Source: Pandoraea nosoerga
GTDB taxonomy: Bacteria; Pseudomonadota; Gammaproteobacteria; Burkholderiales; Burkholderiaceae
Direction: 5' to 3'
NCBI RefSeq assembly: GCF_902459585.1
Contig: NZ_CABPSC010000014.1
Span: 62,001 to 126,000, forward strand
Length of the DNA stretch: 64,000 nucleotides
Positions within the stretch are counted from its first letter, which is position 1. Each line of letters begins with the position of its first letter. A model generated the notes under the pieces. It searched no databases and was not told the DNA's origin. It saw nothing but the letters and a program-made list of their open reading frames with translations. Of the stretch, positions 1 through 8,277 are shown one piece after another. A program made the translations under genes and the position numbers.

Positions 1-635
1 CTTATATCGAGGCGCTGCGCCAGCAAGTCGAGGGCTATTGGCAGCAGCACGGCCGGCCCGACTTCGCGGCGGGCGAGCGTCTGTTGCTGAGCTTTCACGG
101 CGTGCCGCGCCGCACACTGGACCTGGGCGACCCCTATCACGACCAGTGCGTGCGCACGGCGCGTTTGCTGGGCGCCGCGCTCGGGCTGGACGAGACGACT
201 TGCCGGCTCACCTTCCAGTCGCGCTTTGGCAAGGCCGAATGGCTTCAGCCGTACACCGCGCCCACGCTCGAAGAATTGGGCCGGGGCGGCACACCGCGCG
301 TGGACGTGTTCTGCCCGGGCTTCACGTCGGACTGCCTCGAGACCCTCGAGGAAATCAACATGGAAGGCCGTCACGCCTATCTGTCCGCGGGCGGCAAGGC
401 GTTCCACTTCATTGCCTGCCTGAACGGCGCGAGCGCCTGGATCACCGCGCTCGGCGAGATCGCGGCGCGCCACCTGCAGGGCTGGCCGGTGCTCTCGCCC
501 GAAGGGACGGCCGAAGCCGCGGCCGCTGCGGCTGCCTCGACACGTCAGCGTCAGGCGGCGGCCGTGGCTGCCTTCGACGAAGCGGCCGCCGCCGCGGCCT
601 CGGCGGCCCAGGCCCACCCAGGAGCCGGCGCATGA
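1..635 (+). CDS. hemH: Ferrochelatase, C-terminal part (5' end outside window)
   Basis: Inserts ferrous iron into protoporphyrin IX, the last step of protoheme synthesis. The reading frame is open from base 3, so the N-terminal half lies off the left edge. About 210 residues remain. They include LLLSFHGVP, where the conserved active-site His sits, the signature [11 protein letters not shown] followed by LQPYT, and [14 protein letters not shown]. After the normal family end (near [10 protein letters not shown]) there is an Ala-rich tail of about 45 residues (bases 490-632), longer than I expect for bacterial HemH. The TGA stop overlaps the ATG of hslR (ATGA), so the two genes are translationally coupled. 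Identification is secure; the role of the tail is unknown. Confidence 0.95.
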   Translation, partial: YIEALRQQVEGYWQQHGRPDFAAGERLLLSFHGVPRRTLDLGDPYHDQCVRTARLLGAALGLDETTCRLTFQSRFGKAEWLQPYTAPTLEELGRGGTPRVDVFCPGFTSDCLETLEEINMEGRHAYLSAGGKAFHFIACLNGASAWITALGEIAARHLQGWPVLSPEGTAEAAAAAAASTRQRQAAAVAAFDEAAAAAASAAQAHPGAGA

Positions 636-1033
636 CGATCAAGATAGACGATTCGCCGCAGGCCGCCACGCGCATCGACAAATGGCTGTGGGCGGCGCGC
701 TTTTTCAAGACGCGCTCGCTCGCCACGCAGGCCATCGACCGTGGCCGCGTGCTGTGCAACGATGCACGCATCAAGCCCGCGCGCGACGTGCATCCGGGCG
801 ATCTCCTGTTAGTGGACAACGGCAGCACACGGTGGGAAGTGCGCGTGAAGGCCATTGCGGAGGTGCGAGGCCCGGCGTCGGTCGCGCAGTCGCTCTATGA
901 GGAGACGCAGGCGAGCGTTCGCGCGCGCGCCGAGGAAAGCGAGCGCCGGCGCCTCTTCCAGGAACCGGCCGCGCAGATGCACGGCCGCCCGACCAAACGG
1001 GATCGCCGCCGGCTGGGCGGTCTCGGCGAATAG
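632..1033 (+). CDS. hslR: Heat-shock ribosome-associated RNA-binding protein Hsp15 (S4 domain)
   Basis: Hsp15 binds free 50S subunits carrying a stalled peptidyl-tRNA and helps recycle them after heat shock (known for the E. coli protein). The 133-aa product has an S4 RNA-binding domain at about residues 13-75, beginning [18 protein letters not shown] and including the GRV...[13 protein letters not shown] core. A basic C-terminal tail ends in [13 protein letters not shown]. The length matches the family. The ATG overlaps the hemH stop. The gene sits just before the grpE-dnaK-dnaJ chaperone genes, consistent with a heat-shock role, but I see no sigma32 promoter of its own inside the window. 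Confidence 0.93.
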   Translation: MTIKIDDSPQAATRIDKWLWAARFFKTRSLATQAIDRGRVLCNDARIKPARDVHPGDLLLVDNGSTRWEVRVKAIAEVRGPASVAQSLYEETQASVRARAEESERRRLFQEPAAQMHGRPTKRDRRRLGGLGE

Positions 1034-1152
1034 CCGCCCGCACCCTTCTCCGGTTTTCTTCGGCCTTCTTCCGCCTTTTTCTGCTTTTTCCTACTTTTTT
1101 ACCTTGTCCTGCCCTTTCCTGTCCTTTCCTGCCTTTTTTGTTTTCTCCAGTT
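1034..1152 (+). repeat. Long pyrimidine-rich tract after hslR
   Basis: Starting at the hslR stop, about 115 bases of the plus strand are almost entirely C and T with very few G, including near-repeats of CCTTTCCTG. The transcript here would be an unstructured C/U-rich, G-poor RNA, which is the kind of sequence Rho loads on. No hairpin with a T run is visible after hslR. A Rho-dependent end for hemH-hslR is an inference only. Confidence 0.5.
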
Positions 1153-1290
1153 TTTCGTGGCCAAAATGGACGCCGCCGCCGGGCCGAGGCGCGGCGGCGG
1201 GCGTATGAGGGCGCGCAAACAACACGCCTCGCGAAGACGAGGCGGCCGGGACGCCTGCACGGGGTGGCAAGCGGCGTAGTCCCGGGGCGA

Positions 1291-1479
1291 TCAGTGCGAG
1301 GGAATTCCGGAATTGGACGAGTGCGACGGCATGCCCGGCATTTCGACGAAATGATGCAGCACCGCGCGCACGCCACCATATTCGGTGTCGCGCCGGGTGA
1401 CTGCGCCAGACAGGCAGATCGTAATCGTCACCGTCGTCACCAACGCAAGGATGAAGACAACAGCCAATGGCAGCTTCAT
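1291..1479 (-). CDS. Small membrane or secreted protein of unknown function, 62 aa
   Basis: I do not recognise this protein. The chosen ATG at 1479 follows a good Shine-Dalgarno sequence (CAGGAG, 7 nt upstream on the minus strand). It makes the protein begin MKLPLAVVFILALVTTVTI, a single hydrophobic segment at about residues 3-24 with one Lys before it. The rest (RRDTEYGGVRAVLHHFVEMPG and a Ser/His-rich end) is hydrophilic. It could be a single-pass inner-membrane protein or carry an uncleaved signal anchor. It lies alone, antisense to its neighbours, in the spacer between hslR and grpE. The good ribosome site and the clean membrane segment argue that it is real, but no function can be given. 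Confidence 0.6.
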   Translation of the reverse strand: MKLPLAVVFILALVTTVTITICLSGAVTRRDTEYGGVRAVLHHFVEMPGMPSHSSNSGIPSH

Positions 1480-1681
1480 GATGCGCTCCTGAAAAACGCT
1501 GCGTCGGACAGGGCGACGTTCGGCGCAGCGGCCGGGTCCGGCGCGGCACACCATCGACCGGACCGTAATTCATGTTAGGTCGCAGCAACGGCCGATACAA
1601 TAGAGGACTCGTAACGCGTGTAACCGGATATTTGCCGGTCTGCCGCGCGCACCGGTCTGGCGCACGAAATGCCCGCCAGCT

Positions 1682-1708
1682 CTTGAAATCGGTGTGGACG
1701 CCCCTACT
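1682..1708 (+). promoter_or_regulatory. Sigma32 heat-shock promoter for grpE
   Basis: CTTGAAA (1682-1688), a 12-nt spacer, then CCCCTACT (1701-1708). The -35 is a perfect match to the known sigma32 consensus (CTTGAAA ... CCCCATNT) and the -10 keeps its C run. It lies about 70 nt before the grpE ATG on the same strand. Confidence 0.8.
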
Positions 1709-1778
1709 ATCCAAAGGGATTTGAACCGGTGGCGCATCGTCTTGGTGCGCCGCAAGAACCTTTTGACGACTCAAGCTC

Positions 1779-2324
1779 ATGACTGAACAGCAAAACACCC
1801 CCGATCAGCCGATTCCGTCCCAGGCCGACACGGCCCCGAACGATGCTGCGGGCGCGAACGACGCGCTGCCCTCGGTCGAGGCTCAACTGCTGGCGGCACA
1901 GGCCGAAGCGGCGGATTTCCGCGACCAGTTGCTGCGTGCACGTGCCGAAGTGGAAAACGTTCGCCGCCGGGCGGAAGAAGATGTGGCCAAGGCGCGCAAG
2001 TTCGCCGTCGAGAGCTTCGCCGAAGGCCTGCTGCCGGTGATGGACAGCCTGGAGGCGGCCGCGGCCGACAAGAGCGGCGACGTCGCCAAGCTCCAGGAAG
2101 GCGTGGAGCTCACGCTGCGCCAACTGGTGCAGGCGCTCGAGCGCGGCAAGGTCAAGGTCATCGACCCGGCCGGCGCGAAGTTCGACCCGCATCAACATCA
2201 GGCCATTTCGATGGTGCCGGCCGACCAGGAGCCGAACACCGTCGTTACCGTACTGCAAAAGGGTTATCTGATTGCCGATCGCGTGCTGCGCCCGGCGCTC
2301 GTGACCGTCGCCGCCGCCAAGTAA
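1779..2324 (+). CDS. grpE: Nucleotide exchange factor GrpE
   Basis: Cochaperone that releases ADP from DnaK and acts as a thermosensor. The 181-aa protein has an acidic, Ala/Gln-rich disordered N-terminus (about residues 1-35). A long coiled-coil helix follows (about 36-85, [19 protein letters not shown]... [15 protein letters not shown]). The C-terminal beta domain ends with the family pattern [17 protein letters not shown] and [17 protein letters not shown]. Start ATG at 1779; the Shine-Dalgarno is weak. It is transcribed from the sigma32 promoter 70 nt upstream. The next gene is a thioredoxin-like protein, then dnaK and dnaJ, so this is the chaperone cluster. Confidence 0.97.
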   Translation: MTEQQNTPDQPIPSQADTAPNDAAGANDALPSVEAQLLAAQAEAADFRDQLLRARAEVENVRRRAEEDVAKARKFAVESFAEGLLPVMDSLEAAAADKSGDVAKLQEGVELTLRQLVQALERGKVKVIDPAGAKFDPHQHQAISMVPADQEPNTVVTVLQKGYLIADRVLRPALVTVAAAK

Positions 2325-2416
2325 GCCGGGTGCCAGCGGCGGCGAAGGCCGCAGGTCACGGCATGACATGATGGGAAGGTTTGCGGCAAGTGCAGGACCC
2401 AACACAGGAGCGAACG

Positions 2417-2845
2417 ATGGCAGCCGGTCTTCCGGGAATGGCGGGCGTGGACGGCACGGCATTCGAGGCGTTTTCGATGCGCGAGCTCACGCTGGCCACG
2501 TTCGACGAGCGGCTGCGCGAGGCGGGCGACGCGCTCGCCGTCGTGTTTTTCTGGGGCGTCGACTGCTTCAACTGCGAAGTCGCCAAGAAGACCATGCTCG
2601 CGCAGCGCGAAGCCATCCAGTCGCTCGACCTGCGTTGGTTCCATGCCAACGTGTACGCCGACATGGCGCTGGGCAAGCGCTTCGGCCTGCATGGCGTGCC
2701 CACCTTCGTCTTTTTCCACAGGGGGAAGACGCTGGGCCGGGCGACCGGCTGGCACGGCCTGCCCCAGTTCCGGCTGGCGGTGGCCGCCGCCCGTGAGAAG
2801 ATCGCGGCGGCACAAGCGAAAACCGGGTTGCAGAAAGGGTCTTGA
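2417..2845 (+). CDS. Thioredoxin-like protein with CFNC active site, between grpE and dnaK
   Basis: A 142-aa thioredoxin-fold protein. The ATG at 2417 follows CAGGAG at ideal spacing; an in-frame ATG at 2381 lacks a ribosome site. The redox motif is Cys50-Phe-Asn-Cys53 in FFWGVDCFNCEVAKK, and the cis-proline is Pro95 in GVPTF. There is no signal peptide, so it is cytoplasmic. Canonical thioredoxin uses CGPC. CFNC suggests different redox potential or substrates, and the position between grpE and dnaK suggests a link to proteostasis or oxidative stress. The stop codon lies inside the -35 element of the dnaK heat-shock promoter. The thioredoxin fold is clear; the specific function is not. Confidence 0.85.
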   Translation: MAAGLPGMAGVDGTAFEAFSMRELTLATFDERLREAGDALAVVFFWGVDCFNCEVAKKTMLAQREAIQSLDLRWFHANVYADMALGKRFGLHGVPTFVFFHRGKTLGRATGWHGLPQFRLAVAAAREKIAAAQAKTGLQKGS

Positions 2846-2868
2846 AATGCACCGCGCTGCACCCATAT
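2841..2868 (+). promoter_or_regulatory. Sigma32 heat-shock promoter for dnaK
   Basis: CTTGAAA (2841-2847), a 13-nt spacer, then ACCCATAT (2861-2868), a near-perfect sigma32 promoter. Its -35 overlaps the stop codon (2843-2845) of the thioredoxin-like gene. It lies about 73 nt before the dnaK ATG, so dnaK can be transcribed apart from grpE. Confidence 0.85.
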
Positions 2869-2941
2869 GTCGTGCAGATCAACGAATTGACCGGGCTTCG
2901 GGCCCGACAGAAAGACGCAAAGGACGCTAGGAGAAATTCAT

Positions 2942-4864
2942 ATGGGCAAAATCATCGGTATTGACTTGGGCACCACCAACTCGTGCGTTGCCGTGATGGA
3001 AGGCAACCAGGTCAAGATCATCGAAAACGCGGAAGGGGCCCGCACCACCCCCTCGATCATCGCCTACATGGACGACGGCGAGATTCTCGTCGGCGCGCCG
3101 GCCAAGCGTCAGGCGGTGACCAATCCGAAAAACACGCTGTACGCCGTCAAGCGCCTGATCGGTCGTCGTTTCGACGAGAAGGAAGTGCAGAAGGACATCG
3201 GCCTGATGCCGTACAAGATCATCAAGGCCGACAACGGCGACGCCTGGGTGGAAGCGCGCGACCAGAAGCTGGCCCCGCCGCAGATTTCCGCCGAAGTGCT
3301 GCGCAAGATGAAGAAGACCGCCGAGGACTACCTGGGCGAGCCGGTCACGGAAGCCGTGATCACGGTGCCGGCCTACTTCAACGACAGCCAGCGCCAGGCC
3401 ACGAAGGACGCCGGCCGCATCGCCGGTCTGGAAGTCAAGCGCATCATCAACGAGCCGACCGCCGCCGCACTGGCCTTCGGTCTGGACAAGAAGGAAGGCG
3501 GCGACCGCAAGATCGCGGTGTATGACCTGGGTGGCGGCACGTTCGACATCTCGATCATCGAAATCGCGGATGTGGACGGCGAACACCAGTTCGAAGTGCT
3601 CTCGACCAACGGCGACACGTTCCTGGGCGGGGAAGACTTCGACCAGCGCATCATCGACTACATCATCGCCGAGTTCAAGAAGGAACAGGGCGTCGACCTG
3701 TCGAAGGACGTGCTCGCGCTGCAGCGCCTGAAGGAAGCTGCCGAAAAGGCGAAGATCGAGCTGTCGTCGAGCCAGCAGACCGAAATCAACCTGCCGTACA
3801 TCACGGCCGATGCCTCGGGTCCGAAGCACCTGAACCTGAAGATCACGCGCGCGAAGCTCGAAGCACTGGTCGAGGACCTGATCGAGCGCACGATCGAGCC
3901 CTGCCGTCTGGCCATCAAGGACGCCGGCGTGAAGGTGAGCGACATCGACGACGTGATTCTCGTCGGCGGCATGACGCGCATGCCGAAGGTGCAGGACAAG
4001 GTCAAGGAGTTCTTTGGCAAGGATCCGCGCAAGGACGTGAATCCGGACGAAGCCGTGGCTGCCGGTGCCTCGATTCAGGGCTCGGTGCTCTCGGGCGACC
4101 GCAAGGACGTGCTGCTGCTCGACGTGACCCCGCTCTCGCTCGGTATCGAAACGCTGGGCGGCGTGATGACGAAGATGATCACGAAGAACACCACGATCCC
4201 GACGAAGCACTCGCAAGTGTTCTCGACGGCCGACGACAACCAGCCGGCCGTGACGATCAAGGTGTATCAGGGTGAGCGCGAGATGGCCGCCGGCAACAAG
4301 CTGCTCGGCGAGTTCAACCTCGAGGGCATTCCGCCGGCAGCTCGCGGCACGCCGCAGATCGAAGTGACCTTCGACATCGACGCCAACGGCATCCTGCACG
4401 TGGGCGCGAAGGACAAGGCGACGGGCAAGGAAAACAAGATCACCATCAAGGCGAACTCGGGCCTGTCGGACGCCGAGATCGAGAAGATGGTGAAGGACGC
4501 CGAACTCAACGCCGAGGAAGACAAGAAGGCACGCGAGCTGGCCGACGCCCGCAACCAGGGCGACGCACTCGTGCACAGCACCCGCAAGGCGCTGACCGAG
4601 TACGGCGACAAGATCGAGGCCTCGGAGAAGGAAGCCATCGAATCGGCCATCACGGCGCTCGAAGGCGCCCTGCGCGGCTCGGACAAGGCGGACATCGACG
4701 CCAAGGTCGAAGCGCTGGGTACGGCAAGCCAGAAGCTCGGCGAGAAGATGTATGCCGACATGCAGGCACAGGCGGGTGCCGGCGCCGCGGGCGCCGAACA
4801 GGCCAAGCCGCATGACGACAACGTCGTCGACGCCGAGGTGAAGGACGTCACCGACAAGAAGTAA
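2942..4864 (+). CDS. dnaK: Chaperone protein DnaK (Hsp70)
   Basis: ATP-dependent Hsp70 chaperone, cytoplasmic, working with DnaJ and GrpE. The 640-aa length is normal. Visible in order: ATPase phosphate-1 motif [13 protein letters not shown] at the N-terminus, [42 protein letters not shown] and [11 protein letters not shown]; the substrate-binding domain begins after [17 protein letters not shown]; the lid is followed by a C-terminus ending in [11 protein letters not shown], close to the conserved EEVxD-type tail. The start follows AGGAGAAATTCAT. It has its own sigma32 promoter and is followed by an intrinsic terminator before dnaJ. Confidence 0.99.
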   Translation: MGKIIGIDLGTTNSCVAVMEGNQVKIIENAEGARTTPSIIAYMDDGEILVGAPAKRQAVTNPKNTLYAVKRLIGRRFDEKEVQKDIGLMPYKIIKADNGDAWVEARDQKLAPPQISAEVLRKMKKTAEDYLGEPVTEAVITVPAYFNDSQRQATKDAGRIAGLEVKRIINEPTAAALAFGLDKKEGGDRKIAVYDLGGGTFDISIIEIADVDGEHQFEVLSTNGDTFLGGEDFDQRIIDYIIAEFKKEQGVDLSKDVLALQRLKEAAEKAKIELSSSQQTEINLPYITADASGPKHLNLKITRAKLEALVEDLIERTIEPCRLAIKDAGVKVSDIDDVILVGGMTRMPKVQDKVKEFFGKDPRKDVNPDEAVAAGASIQGSVLSGDRKDVLLLDVTPLSLGIETLGGVMTKMITKNTTIPTKHSQVFSTADDNQPAVTIKVYQGEREMAAGNKLLGEFNLEGIPPAARGTPQIEVTFDIDANGILHVGAKDKATGKENKITIKANSGLSDAEIEKMVKDAELNAEEDKKARELADARNQGDALVHSTRKALTEYGDKIEASEKEAIESAITALEGALRGSDKADIDAKVEALGTASQKLGEKMYADMQAQAGAGAAGAEQAKPHDDNVVDAEVKDVTDKK

Positions 4865-4908
4865 AGCGTGCGTGGCGCGCGGGGCGCACCCATGCGTCCC
4901 GCGTGTGG

Positions 4909-4955
4909 GCCGGGTATCGAAGTTCTCTGCGAAGGGAATCTCGACCCGGCTTTTT
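4909..4955 (+). terminator. Intrinsic terminator between dnaK and dnaJ
   Basis: GCCGGGT (4909-4915) pairs with ACCCGGC (4944-4950), extended by CGA/TCG after a 2-nt bulge, and is followed at once by TTTTT (4951-4955). It should end a share of dnaK transcripts and lower dnaJ expression relative to dnaK, since I see no strong promoter between it and dnaJ. Confidence 0.75.
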
Positions 4956-4991
4956 GCCTGATGGCGACATGCGCCAACATTGGAAAGACTT

Positions 4992-6134
4992 ATGGCCAAA
5001 CGTGATTACTACGAAGTCCTTGGCGTCGCCAAGAACGCCACCGACGACGAAATCAAGAAGGCGTATCGCAAGCTGGCGATGAAGTACCATCCGGACCGCA
5101 ATCCGGACAGCAAGAGCGCCGAAGAGAAGTTCAAGGAAGTCAAAGAGGCCTATGAGATGCTCTCCGAGCCGGAGAAGCGCGCGGCCTACGACCAGTACGG
5201 CCACGCCGGCGTCGATCCGAACATGGGCGGCTTCGGGGGGGCGGGCGCTCAGGGCTTTGGCGGCTTTGCCGACGCATTCGGCGACATCTTCGGCGACATC
5301 TTCGGTCAGGGCGGCCCGGGTGGACGTGGTGCGCGCGGCGGCCCGCAGGTGTATCGCGGCGCGGATCTGCGCTACAACATGGAGATCACGCTCGAGCAGG
5401 CCGCGAACGGCTTCGACACGCAGATTCGCGTGCCGAGCTGGGAAGAGTGCGAAGTCTGCCACGGCAACGGCGCGAAGCCGGGCACCAAGCCCGAGACCTG
5501 CCCGACCTGTAACGGTTCGGGCTCGGTGCGCATGTCGCAGGGCTTCTTCAGCATCCAGCAGACTTGCCCGAAGTGCCACGGCACCGGTTCGTACATTCCC
5601 GAGCCCTGCACCAACTGCCACGGCTCGGGCAAGATCAAGAAGACCAAGACGCTGGAGATCAAGATCCCGGCGGGTATCGAAGACGGCATGCGCATCCGTT
5701 CGTCCGGCAACGGCGAACCGGGCGTGAACGGCGGGCCGGCGGGCGACCTGTATGTGGAAATCCACATCAAGCCGCACAACGTGTTCGAGCGCGACGGCGA
5801 CGACCTGCATTGCCAGATGCCGATCTCGTTCGCCACGGCGGCCCTGGGCGGCGACATCGACGCACCGACGCTGCATGGCAAGGCGACCTTCGAAGTGCCC
5901 GAAGGCACGCAGACGGGCAAGACGTTCCGCCTGCGCGGCAAGGGCATCAAGGGACTGCGCTCGAGTTATCCGGGCGATCTGTACGTGCACGTGCAGGTGG
6001 AGACGCCGGTCAAGCTCGACGACAAGCAAAAGCAGATGCTGCGCGACTTCGACGCCTCGCTCAAGGCGGGCGGCGCGCGCCACAGCCCGCAGACGAAGGG
6101 CTGGTTCGACCGTGTGAAGCAGTTCTTCGAGTAA
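4992..6134 (+). CDS. dnaJ: Chaperone protein DnaJ (Hsp40)
   Basis: Delivers substrates to DnaK and stimulates its ATPase. The 380-aa protein has the J domain at residues 1-70 with HPD in KYHPDRNPD, a Gly/Phe-rich linker (about 75-125, [19 protein letters not shown]), and a zinc-binding region with four CxxCxGxG repeats ([32 protein letters not shown], about residues 150-215). Two substrate-binding beta domains complete it. ATG 4992 is preferred over an in-frame TTG at 4980 because GGAAAG stands just before it and the protein then begins [12 protein letters not shown] as usual. It lies 127 nt after dnaK, behind the terminator, so it is probably expressed by readthrough. Confidence 0.98.
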   Translation: MAKRDYYEVLGVAKNATDDEIKKAYRKLAMKYHPDRNPDSKSAEEKFKEVKEAYEMLSEPEKRAAYDQYGHAGVDPNMGGFGGAGAQGFGGFADAFGDIFGDIFGQGGPGGRGARGGPQVYRGADLRYNMEITLEQAANGFDTQIRVPSWEECEVCHGNGAKPGTKPETCPTCNGSGSVRMSQGFFSIQQTCPKCHGTGSYIPEPCTNCHGSGKIKKTKTLEIKIPAGIEDGMRIRSSGNGEPGVNGGPAGDLYVEIHIKPHNVFERDGDDLHCQMPISFATAALGGDIDAPTLHGKATFEVPEGTQTGKTFRLRGKGIKGLRSSYPGDLYVHVQVETPVKLDDKQKQMLRDFDASLKAGGARHSPQTKGWFDRVKQFFE

Positions 6135-6137
6135 GTC

Positions 6138-8126
6138 ATGCCAAGTGAAGCGCCCGTGGCCGCGTTCGCGCTGTTGGACGACAGTGCCGACCCGGCCGGC
6201 GGGGCGCGTCTGTATACCGGGCTCGTGCGCGAGGTGACTTGCGCCGAGCCCGCTGTGCTTTCGGACGCGCTTCGCGAGATGGAAGACGCCACGCGCCGCG
6301 GCCTGTATGCCGTGCTGCTGGCCGACTATGAATTCGGCGTTCGCCTGGGTGGCGTGCACACGATGGCGACGCGCCGCGCGCCGGGCGAGTTCCGCGCCTT
6401 GCTCTTTCGTGACTTGCAGCGTCTCGATGCGATGCAAACGCAAGCGTGGCTGGCGGCCCAGGAGGCCGCGCAGCCGGACGGGGACGCCGCCTGCGCGCCC
6501 GTGCCGGCCGTCCCGGCCGGTCAGGCCGCCATCGACGGCTTTCTTGCCACCCCCGCCACCCCCGCCGGCCCCCCCACTACCCCTCCCGGCGTTGCGGGCG
6601 TGGCCGCGCTGCGCAGCGACGTGAGCGACGAGGCGTTCGACGACGCGATCGCCCGCATCCATGCATGGCTCTCGCAAGGCGAGTGCTATCAAGTCAACTA
6701 CACCTACCGCCTGCATTTCGACGCCTTCGGCTCGCCCGTGGCGCTGTATCGCCGCCTGCGCGCACGCCAGCCGGTACCGTATGGCGCGCTCGTCGTGCTA
6801 CCGGGCGCGCAGGGCGGCGCGGGCCGCGCGATTGTCTCGCTGTCGCCAGAACTGTTCCTGCGCCACTCGGCCGGGCACATCGAAGCGCGGCCGATGAAGG
6901 GCACGGCCCCGGCCAGTGGCGACGCGGCCGTGGACGCCGAACGCAGCGCCGCGCTCGCGGCCGACGAGAAGAACCGCGCCGAGAACCTGATGATCGTCGA
7001 TCTGCTGCGCAACGATCTCGGCCGTCTTGCGACACCGGGCACCGTCAGCGTGCCGAAGCGCTTCGAGGTCACGCGATTCGCCAGTGTTTTGCAGATGACC
7101 TCGACCGTGACGGCCACGCTGCCGTCCACGGTGACGTTTGCCGACGTGCTGCGCGCGTTGTTCCCCTGCGGCTCCATCACCGGCGCGCCGAAGCACCGCA
7201 CGATGCAGTTGATCGGCGAGCTGGAGTCGTCGCCGCGCGGGCTCTACACCGGCGCCATCGGCTGGTTCGACGCGCGTGGCGACGATCCGCACGCGCTCGG
7301 CGATTTTTGTCTGTCGGTCGCGATCCGCACGCTCGAGCTCGACGCACCGGCCGCCGATGGCATACGCCGCGGCAGGCTCGGCGTGGGCGCGGGCATCGTA
7401 CTCGACAGCAAGGCGGACGAGGAGCGCGAGGAGTGTCGCCTCAAGGCGCGCTTTTTGAGCGCACTCGATCCGGGCTTCGAACTGTTCGAGACGATGCGGG
7501 CGTCGCGCGAGGGCGGCGTCGCGTACATCGAGCGACATCTGGCGCGGCTGGGCGCATCGGCCGCGTATTTCGGCTTCCGCTTCGATGCGGCGGCGTTGCG
7601 CGCGCAGCTCGATGCCGTCGTCGCGACGTTGACCACCGGCGACATGCCGCATCGCGTGCGTCTCGCGCTCTCGCACGGCGGCACGGTGGCGATCACGCAC
7701 GCACCGCTCACGCCACTGCCGGCCGGTCCGGTGAAGGTGCGGCTCGCCGACGCCTCCGCCGCCACGCGCGCGAACGATCTTTTTGTGCGTCACAAGACGA
7801 CCGTGCGCTCGCGTTACGACGCGGCGTGGCGCGCCGCCGAAGCGCACGGTGCGTTCGACACGCTGTTCTTCAACGAGCGGGGAGAGTTGACCGAAGGCGG
7901 GCGCTCGAATGTGTTCGTCAAGCGCGACGGCCGGTGGGTGACGCCACCGCTCTCGTGCGGCGTGCTGCCGGGTGTGATGCGCGGCGTGATGCTCGACGAT
8001 CCGACGTGGGCGGCCACCGAAGGCGTGATTACGCGCGAGGACCTGCTCGCCGCGACGGCGATCGTCGTGTGCAACGCGCTGCGCGGCGCACTGCCTGCAA
8101 GACTGGTGACGGCCTCAGCCGTGTGA
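6138..8126 (+). CDS. pabB: Aminodeoxychorismate synthase component I fused to 4-amino-4-deoxychorismate lyase
   Basis: Makes p-aminobenzoate for folate: the PabB part aminates chorismate with ammonia from a PabA glutaminase, and the PabC part releases pyruvate. The protein is 662 aa. The chorismate-binding domain (about residues 160-445) shows GECYQVNYTYR, ARPMKGTA, NRAENLMIVDLLRNDLGR and the catalytic stretch FPCGSITGAPKHRTM. From about 450 (LFETMRAS) to the end there is a class IV aminotransferase-fold domain with the PLP lysine likely in FVRHKTTVRSRYD and the motif LFFNERGELTEGGRSNVF. No pabA is visible nearby. It starts 3 nt after dnaJ, so it is probably cotranscribed with it. The fusion is known in proteobacteria. 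Confidence 0.93.
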   Translation: MPSEAPVAAFALLDDSADPAGGARLYTGLVREVTCAEPAVLSDALREMEDATRRGLYAVLLADYEFGVRLGGVHTMATRRAPGEFRALLFRDLQRLDAMQTQAWLAAQEAAQPDGDAACAPVPAVPAGQAAIDGFLATPATPAGPPTTPPGVAGVAALRSDVSDEAFDDAIARIHAWLSQGECYQVNYTYRLHFDAFGSPVALYRRLRARQPVPYGALVVLPGAQGGAGRAIVSLSPELFLRHSAGHIEARPMKGTAPASGDAAVDAERSAALAADEKNRAENLMIVDLLRNDLGRLATPGTVSVPKRFEVTRFASVLQMTSTVTATLPSTVTFADVLRALFPCGSITGAPKHRTMQLIGELESSPRGLYTGAIGWFDARGDDPHALGDFCLSVAIRTLELDAPAADGIRRGRLGVGAGIVLDSKADEEREECRLKARFLSALDPGFELFETMRASREGGVAYIERHLARLGASAAYFGFRFDAAALRAQLDAVVATLTTGDMPHRVRLALSHGGTVAITHAPLTPLPAGPVKVRLADASAATRANDLFVRHKTTVRSRYDAAWRAAEAHGAFDTLFFNERGELTEGGRSNVFVKRDGRWVTPPLSCGVLPGVMRGVMLDDPTWAATEGVITREDLLAATAIVVCNALRGALPARLVTASAV

Positions 8127-8180
8127 CGCGGCCAACGCGAGGTGCGGTCGCCCCGTCGCCCGCCGTCGCCCTCGCCGCCA

Positions 8181-8220
8181 GTCGTCGCCAGTCGTCGCCA
8201 GTCGTCGCCAGTCGTCGCCC
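8181..8220. repeat. Four 10-bp tandem repeats
   Basis: GTCGTCGCCA occurs three times in a row, followed by a fourth copy ending in C. The array lies in the 151-bp spacer between the convergent pabB and the ABC substrate-binding protein gene. I see no hairpin terminator in this spacer. Confidence 0.8.
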
Positions 8221-8277
8221 ACCACCGTACCCCCGTCGCGGATGCCCATCCCCGCGCGCCGGCCTCGCGCCGATACG

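Noticed and set aside
1710-1731. GGGATTTGAACC, like the T-arm of a tRNA on the minus strand
   Set aside because: The flanks do not form the 5-bp T stem, and no D arm, anticodon arm or acceptor stem is found.
2927-4999. 690-codon open frame antisense to dnaK
   Set aside because: It mirrors the dnaK codons (a GC-rich shadow frame), has no ribosome site or recognisable domain, and dnaK is certain.
4848-6716. 622-codon open frame antisense to dnaJ and pabB
   Set aside because: Shadow of two secure genes on the other strand; Arg/Ala/His-rich composition typical of antisense frames.
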